Below, in pieces: positions 8,066-12,933 of a stretch of 32,564 nt of DNA. The notes beneath the pieces are model-generated. The model searched no databases. It had not been told where the DNA came from and worked only from the letters and a program-made list of their open reading frames with translations. The translations under genes and the position numbers were made by a program. Each line of letters starts with the position of its first letter. Position 1 is the stretch's first letter. Location: contig NZ_AHAM01000310.1 of the NCBI RefSeq assembly GCF_000236565.1, forward strand, positions 1 through 32,564, written 5' to 3'. The stretch comes from Mesorhizobium alhagi CCNWXJ12-2 (GTDB lineage: Bacteria > Pseudomonadota > Alphaproteobacteria > Rhizobiales > Rhizobiaceae).

Positions 8066-8367
8066 TCTTGCGTCCTGTACCGGTACACGGCGCTACGTAC
8101 CTCCCACATCGCTTGCGAAATTCTGTCCGTCGGCTGATCGGCTGCTAAACTGAATGGGAACACGTAGAGTTGGCGGTGCTCACTATCGGTCACTGAGAAT
8201 TCAGCCTGCCGTGGCACTGCTTCTCCGCTGAACAAGGCCTCAGCGATGATTTCCTTGGCCGAGATCATCGCCTCGAGCACACTTTCAGCTTCGTTAGCGA
8301 GTTCGACCCCCTCAGTATCTTCGGCAGCTTTGTCGCCGTCGCGATAATGGAAGAAAAAGCGGGGCAT
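8053..8367 (-). CDS. DUF6894 family protein, copy 2 (full length)
   Basis: This 104-residue protein of unknown function opens MPRFFFHYRDGDKAAED, with the conserved pattern E.AESVLEAMISAKEIIAEAL in the middle and SEHRQLYVFPFSLA near residue 70. It is a paralogue of the gene at 897-1157. Unlike that copy it keeps the C-terminal helix (AMWEVRSAVYRYRTQETRR). The ATG at 8367 has CAGGAG 5 bases upstream, in a leader nearly the same as that of copy 1. The gene ends inside a strong terminator hairpin. The two copies probably arose by duplication of a gene together with its promoter region. Confidence 0.75.
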   Translation of the reverse strand: MPRFFFHYRDGDKAAEDTEGVELANEAESVLEAMISAKEIIAEALFSGEAVPRQAEFSVTDSEHRQLYVFPFSLAADQPTDRISQAMWEVRSAVYRYRTQETRR

Positions 8368-9029
8368 GGCTCCTGTCCTGTTCGGCTACCAATCTCCCGT
8401 TGCGCTGTGATGTTCCAAAAAAGTCGCAGGCGCGCGATCGGCGACAGGCCGTCGTGCAAGCACTCTCGCATCTCCTGCTTGGGGATGGAGATTTCTTGTA
8501 TAAAGGCTCTGGTTTGCGCGCTTTATTCCCGGAACCAATCCGCCTTGCCGGAATTGCTTAGGCTAGTACCCAGAGGGCGGGAGGAACGCATCCTCTCGGA
8601 AGGTAGAGAACCGGAGCGTCCTTCCTCGTTGGCGCTCCGGAGCTCCCCGTCTTATCGACGCTGCCCTCGCGGGAGCAGGCGGCTGAGGTCGACCTCCCAG
8701 TGTCAGGCGCACTCGTCTGTTGAGCGCCTGGACGAGGATATCTATCGCGCGGTACTCGTCCTCGTTGCTGGCAAGAACTCGGCCCCGCGAGATGTCGCCG
8801 GCCGAGGAATGTTGGGTGGGATTCCGCGCCCGGCAGCGAACCTTTGAGGGGCCGGTTGCAGACCTCGCCCCGAAGCCGCATTCCTTTTCCGTTCAACCAG
8901 TTCGTGGTCTCCGGCGCGGCCGCCGTACCACCATTGGTCAGGCATTGGTCGCTGAAGCCGCATCGATCTCATGGTTCGCATATTAGAAAGCGCTCCTATA
9001 TCCTTTGCGGAAAGCCATGGGAGGGATCG
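8368..9029. other. 660-base stretch without a clear gene; 8-bp palindrome
   Basis: The first 80 bases are the leader shared with DUF6894 copy 1. Farther on, CCGGAGCG (8611-8618) and CGCTCCGG (8633-8640) form a perfect 8-bp inverted repeat. One minus-strand frame near 8580-8830 reads like a protein for a while (RVLASNEDEYRAIDILVQAL) but has no start that I can find, so it may be a gene remnant. No other feature could be supported. Confidence 0.4.
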
Positions 9030-9371
9030 ATGTCTACGGGATGGCGGGTCTCGCTGATCGACGATGGAAGAACTCGACATTTCATCGTCGGACTTGCCGA
9101 CAGAGAGGCTGCGAAAGAACTGGCCATCGCTCGTTGCTCCGATGCCAGCGGTATCGTGTTGCTCCCCTTGAAAGATGGGGACTTTGAAAAGCTCGCATTG
9201 GTTGACGGGCAATTATCGAGTCATCGGAAATCGGTTGAACATGGCCGGCCTTTCCCAGTCGGAATTCAACAGTCAGCTGGATCGAGGGAAGATCTCCGGT
9301 TGGACAGAGCCACGCTAACAAAAGCACGGTTTTTACGGGAAGGTGGGTTGGCTGAAGCTTTCCGGTATTGA
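9030..9371 (+). CDS. hypothetical 113-residue protein
   Basis: The ATG at 9030 follows GGAGG at the right spacing (5 bases), whereas the open frame upstream to 8844 has no such support. The first half reads as a compact alpha/beta fold (WRVSLIDDGRTRHFIVGLAD, then REAAKELAIARC and IVLLPLKDGDFEKLALVDGQ). The second half is polar and low in hydrophobics. It has no membrane segment or known motif, and is the only rightward gene before mobC. I recognise no family. Confidence 0.5.
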   Translation: MSTGWRVSLIDDGRTRHFIVGLADREAAKELAIARCSDASGIVLLPLKDGDFEKLALVDGQLSSHRKSVEHGRPFPVGIQQSAGSREDLRLDRATLTKARFLREGGLAEAFRY

Positions 9372-9546
9372 GTCGCAAGAGCACTCGCACTGTCGCGACC
9401 TAGAGACCTAGCAGGTTCTCATAAAATCCGGAGATGCCAGAGTGTCGATCGGCGTGGGGTCTTCGCGCCGATCGGCAGGATAAGCCGTTGAAATCTTAGT
9501 GGCAGGAGGGGTCACGCTATGGCGCCGGTTCACAATCGAAGGTAAC

Positions 9547-9565
9547 AAGGCCGATTAGCGGCCTT
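9547..9565 (-). terminator. hairpin overlapping the XRE gene stop codon
   Basis: AAGGCCG at 9547-9553 pairs with CGGCCTT-type sequence ending at 9565, giving a 6-7 bp stem with a small loop, right at the end of the leftward regulator gene. The following minus-strand tract (GTTACCTTC) is only weakly T-rich, so termination strength is uncertain. Confidence 0.4.
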
Positions 9566-10061
9566 AGTCCTTCGATGTCGATGAGGCTGTGGCGGCGTCG
9601 GCCGCCTTTTGCTGTGCGACCATGCGCTTTACCAGGGCGAGGAGATCGCGCGTCGTGTCGTGGGGCAAGGCCGCCATAAGCTTTGCCAGTTCAAGACGAT
9701 CTTCGGCTTCCTCCGGCGTCCGGCCCCAAAGGTGAGGAGCAGCCGCAAAAAGCATTTCGATCGGCATGAAGCCGAGGATTTCACAGAGGTGGATCATACG
9801 AGTAACGTGCATTTTCGAGAAAGCACGTTCGTATCGACCATAAACCGGTACTGATAGACCAAGCAAAGGTGAGAGATCCGCTCGCGTCAGACCTTCATCC
9901 TCGCGTGCCTTGCGCAGGAAAGCCGCGATCTTCTCGTCCATCTGGCCCAGGGTCGTGATGCCGTCAAAGCCGGGACGTCGATAAATTGGTTTTTCAATCT
10001 CCCGGTCGGTCGTTTCCACCAACCCCTTTGCACTTTTATAGGTGCTCATATCCCGAGTCAC
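9564..10061 (-). CDS. XRE-family helix-turn-helix regulator
   Basis: This 165-residue cytoplasmic DNA-binding protein has an N-terminal extension of about 40 residues. A helix-turn-helix follows at about residues 45-100 (KIAAFLRKAREDEGLTRADL, then SPLLGLSVPVYGRYERAFSKM and LCEILGFMPIEML), and then a helical C-terminal region (EEAEDRLELAKLMAALPHD). It starts most plausibly at a GTG at 10061, behind GGGGG with an 8-base spacer; an in-frame ATG lies 12 bases further in. It is transcribed away from the terminator that closes the ParA-like operon, so it is probably a separate unit. It may regulate the mobilization or maintenance genes next to it, but the sequence does not show its operator. Confidence 0.75.
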   Translation of the reverse strand: MTRDMSTYKSAKGLVETTDREIEKPIYRRPGFDGITTLGQMDEKIAAFLRKAREDEGLTRADLSPLLGLSVPVYGRYERAFSKMHVTRMIHLCEILGFMPIEMLFAAAPHLWGRTPEEAEDRLELAKLMAALPHDTTRDLLALVKRMVAQQKAADAATASSTSKD

Positions 10062-10076
10062 AGACCCAACCCCCTA

Positions 10077-10100
10077 AATGAAAACCCGCCCACGGGGCGG
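10077..10100 (-). terminator. Rho-independent terminator of the ParA-like operon
   Basis: On the minus strand CCGCCC-CGT-GGGCGG (10086-10100) runs straight into GTTTTCATTT. It lies between the end of the 10268-10660 gene and the XRE gene, so it should end the transcript of the three-gene leftward operon. Confidence 0.65.
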
Positions 10101-10267
10101 TACTATGCACCAAATTGATTACACTTGGCATTAAATCCATCCCCAGAACTGCCTTTTCCCTTACCCATTCTGGGATTCAGGAGGGCGGTCAACGCTGCTG
10201 CGCGCGGATTGCCCTCCGAGCTCTTGGAAGGGATCGAATATGATACGGCGTACGGTTGCAAGGGGCA

Positions 10268-10660
10268 CTAGCGGTTCTTTGCTGCGACCATGGTCCAACG
10301 GTCTGACGCGCCCTCAAACACTGATTCCACGAATTTTTCGCCTTCGATCCAACCAAGGTGAGCCGACAGCTCGCAGGCTATTGAATATTCATCAATCCTT
10401 ATACACCGCCTCACGCTAACCGTCGATCCGTCTCCGTGCTTGGATATGTCCCATTTGGATATGCGGAAGAGTTCGGATTTCGCCTGTTCACTGGTCGGCC
10501 ATGTAGCCTTATCGGGTATGCGATCGGGGCCTTTCTCGGTAGGCAAAATGACTTGCGAAAACGCGCCAAGGCCGATGCTCGGCCGGCCGAGCATCGGCGC
10601 GGCGTAGATGCCGATACCGATGCCGACAGCTATTCCAAATAGGAAGCCGCGGCCCATCAT
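10268..10660 (-). CDS. small membrane-anchored or exported hypothetical protein
   Basis: The 130-residue product opens with a hydrophobic, Gly/Ile-rich segment (GFLFGIAVGIGIGIYAAPM, residues 5-23) that should be a signal anchor. A soluble part of about 100 residues follows, with three Cys-containing stretches (VRRCIRIDE, SIACELSAH). It starts two bases after the stop of the ribbon-helix-helix gene, so it is the third gene of the ParA-like operon. Position suggests a role in mobilization or plasmid maintenance, but nothing in the sequence defines an activity. Two adjacent ATGs (10660, 10657) are equally likely starts. Confidence 0.6.
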   Translation of the reverse strand: MMGRGFLFGIAVGIGIGIYAAPMLGRPSIGLGAFSQVILPTEKGPDRIPDKATWPTSEQAKSELFRISKWDISKHGDGSTVSVRRCIRIDEYSIACELSAHLGWIEGEKFVESVFEGASDRWTMVAAKNR

Positions 10661-10662
10661 TC

Positions 10663-11097
10663 TCAGTAACCGTTGTCGCGGAGATACTGATCGATAGCCG
10701 CCTTCATGATGACGGTCATCTTCAGGTCGTTTTCGTGCGCGGCCTTTTCGAGCCGTTTCTTTGTCTCGTAATCCAGCGGCACGTTGACAAAGTGCTTCGA
10801 TTCACGCTCACGAGCTCGCTTCAGATCGCGAAGCCGGATCCGCGAATCCTCACGCTCCAAAGCGCGTGTCGTCAATCGCTCTCGGCGTTCAGCCTCCGTG
10901 GAGGATAACAGGGACGTTGGCGCCCGGTCTTCTTCCATTTTTGCCGTCTGCGGGGCTGTGTCCGGTCCAACGTTAACTGGCGCCGCTGCAGTTTCGTCAT
11001 GACGTGGCGCGACTTCACTGGCTGGCTTGGCCGCCCCCGGCCTGGGCCGGCGCGGCGCGACGGGGAAATCCGAAACAGTCGTTTGTCTCTTAACCAT
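10663..11097 (-). CDS. ribbon-helix-helix protein, partner of the ParA/VirC1-like ATPase
   Basis: The 144-residue protein has a Pro/Ala-rich, probably disordered N-terminal half and a highly charged helical linker (RLTTRALEREDSRIRLRDLK). Its C-terminal ribbon-helix-helix runs from about residue 100: beta strand KHFVNVPLD, helix ETKKRLEKAAHEN, turn, helix MTVIMKAAIDQYL. Such proteins bind DNA as dimers. Its start overlaps the end of the ATPase gene by 8 bases, so the two are translationally coupled. Two known arrangements fit: ParA with a ParG-like centromere binder (plasmid partition), or VirC1 with the ribbon-helix-helix protein VirC2 (relaxosome stimulation). The nearby oriT and relaxase make the second at least as likely. 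Confidence 0.7.
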   Translation of the reverse strand: MVKRQTTVSDFPVAPRRPRPGAAKPASEVAPRHDETAAAPVNVGPDTAPQTAKMEEDRAPTSLLSSTEAERRERLTTRALEREDSRIRLRDLKRARERESKHFVNVPLDYETKKRLEKAAHENDLKMTVIMKAAIDQYLRDNGY

Positions 11098-11803
11098 TGA
11101 CTACCTCCTTGAGCGAGCTCGTCAGAAGCGTCTCAACGTCGCCCACCAGGCTCACAACTTCCGCCCTTGCCTTTTTCACGGGCTCCGTCAATTCGAGCAT
11201 TTGCAGTGTTCCGTAGCCGCTTCGCAGCTCGCGATAGCAGTTGCGTTCCAGAAGCTCGGTATCGAGCAAATAGGAGTCGTAGCCATTTTCGCGGAGGTTG
11301 TTCACGAACGGCCTGATCAAGCGATACGCCTCAAGATTGCGAGCCGGAATTGTTAATCGGGTGACGAAGTTAGCCTGCGGAATCACGTACCCGGTCTGAT
11401 CGGCAATCTCCGCTGCGGCTTGGGCAGCTTCGCCTGCCGCCTTGATCTCATCCTGGTTCGGTTGGATCGGCGTGAGGACCAGGTGAGAACTCCGGATAAT
11501 GGTGTCGCGCACCACGCTGTCCTGACCGGGTGAATCCATAATCACCACGTCATATTTGCTTGCTTCAGCATCGAGGACCTGCTGGATCGTGTCTTGTCGC
11601 GCGGCCGTCACCAGATCGATGCCGTCAGGCATATTGTCCTTCGCCTCGCAGCGCTTCCACCACTCATGGAGATTCTGCCGGCCGTCGGCATCGATCAGCA
11701 GAACGCGCCGTCCCTGAAGAGCATATTCGCCGGCAATCAAGATGACTGCTGTGGTCTTGCCGGCGCCTCCCTTACCACTCACCGCTGAAATAAAAACTGG
11801 CAT
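11090..11803 (-). CDS. ParA/VirC1-family ATPase
   Basis: The 237-residue protein is a MinD/ParA-type P-loop ATPase. The deviant Walker A is GKGGAGKTT (residues 10-18, signature Lys11), followed by VLLIDADG (35-41) and the Walker B-like VVIMDSPGQ near 88-96. The C-terminal part (FVTRLTIPARNLEAYRLI, then LLDTELLERNCYREL and a final helix VSLVGDVETLL) has the layout of VirC1-like members rather than chromosomal ParA, and the protein lacks the long N-terminal DNA-binding domain of large plasmid ParAs. It heads a leftward operon with a ribbon-helix-helix protein and a small anchored protein, divergent from mobC and the relaxase. The likely role is either recruiting the relaxosome to the cell pole or segregating the replicon. 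Confidence 0.85.
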   Translation of the reverse strand: MPVFISAVSGKGGAGKTTAVILIAGEYALQGRRVLLIDADGRQNLHEWWKRCEAKDNMPDGIDLVTAARQDTIQQVLDAEASKYDVVIMDSPGQDSVVRDTIIRSSHLVLTPIQPNQDEIKAAGEAAQAAAEIADQTGYVIPQANFVTRLTIPARNLEAYRLIRPFVNNLRENGYDSYLLDTELLERNCYRELRSGYGTLQMLELTEPVKKARAEVVSLVGDVETLLTSSLKEVVNG

Positions 11804-11996
11804 TCTCGGTAACTCCCTTCGCCAGGACGCAAAGTCTTTTTCGGCTCGATCTCTGCGTCGCGCAGGGAAACGCCTTGGGGTGAACGCCCTGTGCTACTCA
11901 AATGGCCTACTTCAACACACCATGCGAAAAATCGGCCACAGCCTGCGAAAACATCGCACCGAAGTGGCCCACGACCAATCAAACCCACGATAAACA

Positions 11997-12025
11997 ATTA
12001 TATCATGTTAACACTCTACGTCCAC
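11997..12025 (-). promoter_or_regulatory. sigma-70-like promoter of the ParA-like operon
   Basis: On the minus strand a perfect TATAAT (11997-12002) is preceded at 17 bases by GTGGAC (12020-12025). The predicted transcript would have a leader of nearly 190 bases before the ATPase start. One copy of a 10-bp direct repeat abuts the -35 box. Confidence 0.5.
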
Positions 12026-12086
12026 GTCGTGTGGTCACAGCGTTGGAAATGAGCAAGTGGCTATTTCACACATCAGGTCGTGTGGT
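12026..12086. repeat. direct repeat GTCGTGTGGT, possible operator
   Basis: GTCGTGTGGT occurs at 12026-12035, directly upstream of the -35 box of the ATPase operon, and again at 12077-12086. Ribbon-helix-helix partners of ParA-type ATPases commonly bind short direct repeats at their own promoter, so these are candidate autoregulatory or centromere-like sites. Confidence 0.4.
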
Positions 12087-12101
12087 TTTTGCGTGTCGAA
12101 A

Positions 12102-12350
12102 ATGGCCAAAGGCCATCGCGATTGAGAGCGCCTGTCTGGGGCGCGCCTTCTTGGGAGTTCTGCTTAGTGTGGTGAACCCCGGAGCCGCGTGAGAGGACGT
12201 CTGTGCTGCTCGCACGCAGTCTGCAAGGGCGGAGAGCGGAGCGTCCCTTGCGGACGAGTACGAGGAGCACACAAAGGCCGACAAAGCGGTCCTGGAGGTG
12301 AACCCTGGAGAGCGTTTTAGCGTTTTGAAGGGGCAGGGCGAAGGCCTGCC
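12102..12350. repeat. repeat-rich noncoding DNA upstream of oriT and mobC
   Basis: Several elements cluster here. There is a perfect hairpin ATGGCC-AAA-GGCCAT (12102-12116). A 14-bp direct repeat, GGTGAACCCCGGAG/GGTGAACCCTGGAG, lies at 12171-12184 and 12297-12310. A 10-bp inverted repeat with one mismatch, TCTGCAAGGG/CCCTTGCGGA, lies at 12220-12229 and 12245-12254. A hairpin GGCAGG/CCTGCC spans 12332-12350. No convincing protein frame crosses the stretch. Such density is typical of the transfer-origin region, where accessory proteins bind. Confidence 0.55.
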
Positions 12351-12430
12351 AATCGTTTCAATAAGGTCGAGCGTGTTTGATTCCGCTCGGCGTTTCTTTC
12401 ATTAAGTGCGAATTTCACGTCTAATGAGGG

Positions 12431-12463
12431 TGGCAGGATACGGAAAAATGTGCGACATTTTCC
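12431..12463 (-). other. oriT: candidate origin of transfer (oriT) with nic site
   Basis: Read on the minus strand, the hairpin GGAAAATGT-CGC-ACATTTTTCC (12463-12442; 9-bp stem with one extra T) is followed after one base by TATCCTGCCA (12440-12431). The core YATCCTG^Y is the nick site of IncP/RP4-type oriT and of T-DNA borders cut by VirD2, both substrates of MOB-P relaxases. An inverted repeat just 5' of nic is the standard layout. The predicted nick is between the bases opposite 12434 and 12433. It lies under 100 bases upstream of mobC and the relaxase gene. With this polarity the ATPase side would enter the recipient first and the mobilization genes last. Confidence 0.7.
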
Positions 12464-12540
12464 TGACGATCGAGGAACAAGCCCTCGATGCCTGCCGCAA
12501 GCGCCAGAGAGAGGGGCCCAAGGCCAAATGGACGACGTGA
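12448..12540 (+). CDS. 30-residue leader ORF overlapping mobC start
   Basis: An ATG at 12448, inside the oriT hairpin, opens a frame reading MCDIFLTIEEQALDACRKRQ and ending KAKWTT. Its TGA lies within the first codons of mobC, so the two overlap by 13 bases. The residue pattern (acidic helix, then basic tail) looks coding. It may be a translationally coupled leader that limits mobC expression, or simply chance. No ribosome site is obvious. Confidence 0.35.
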   Translation: MCDIFLTIEEQALDACRKRQREGPKAKWTT

Positions 12541-12929
12541 AACTCGAGGTCCGGCTCGAGCCGGACCGGAAGGAGCGCATGGTGCACGCCCGCGTCAGCG
12601 CGGACGAGTATGCAGCCATTGAGAAGGCCGCCCAGGCGGCCGACATGACAGTTTCCGGATTTTTCCGGTCGCTGATTTTGGAAGGTGCCGGGGTCCGGCC
12701 GATCCTTACCAAAGAGGATCGCGCCATCATGGCGCTGTTGCTGGAGGACATGCGCGCGATAGGCGTCAACCTGAACCAGGTGGCGCGATCGATAAACAGC
12801 GGCAAGAGCGTTCATCCGAGCGAGCTCGACATCAACCTGGCGAACGTGCAGCGCGTCCAGGCGGCCGTGATGACCGAGCTGCGTTCGTTATCGAAGCGCG
12901 CCGGGCACAAGCGGCGAGGGGAGGGGTAG
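12528..12929 (+). CDS. mobC: mobilization accessory protein MobC
   Basis: The 133-residue protein is a relaxosome accessory factor. The N-terminal half is a ribbon-helix-helix-type DNA-binding region (VRLEPDRKERMVHARVSADE, then YAAIEKAAQAADMTVSGFFRS). The C-terminal half carries the family signature of MobC-type proteins, LLEDMRAIGVNLNQVARSIN. Such proteins bind oriT next to the nick and help melt it for the relaxase. The ATG at 12528 was preferred over the upstream GTG at 12450 because the DDVKLEVRLE start matches the strand of the fold. The gene is followed after 4 bases by the relaxase gene, with which it must be co-transcribed. Confidence 0.85.
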   Translation: MDDVKLEVRLEPDRKERMVHARVSADEYAAIEKAAQAADMTVSGFFRSLILEGAGVRPILTKEDRAIMALLLEDMRAIGVNLNQVARSINSGKSVHPSELDINLANVQRVQAAVMTELRSLSKRAGHKRRGEG

Positions 12930-12933
12930 GGGC

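Noticed and set aside
8558-8896. minus-strand frames that look partly coding
   Set aside because: One frame reads RVLASNEDEYRAIDILVQAL and continues for about 80 residues, but I found no start codon with a ribosome site and no family, so it is only mentioned as possible debris.
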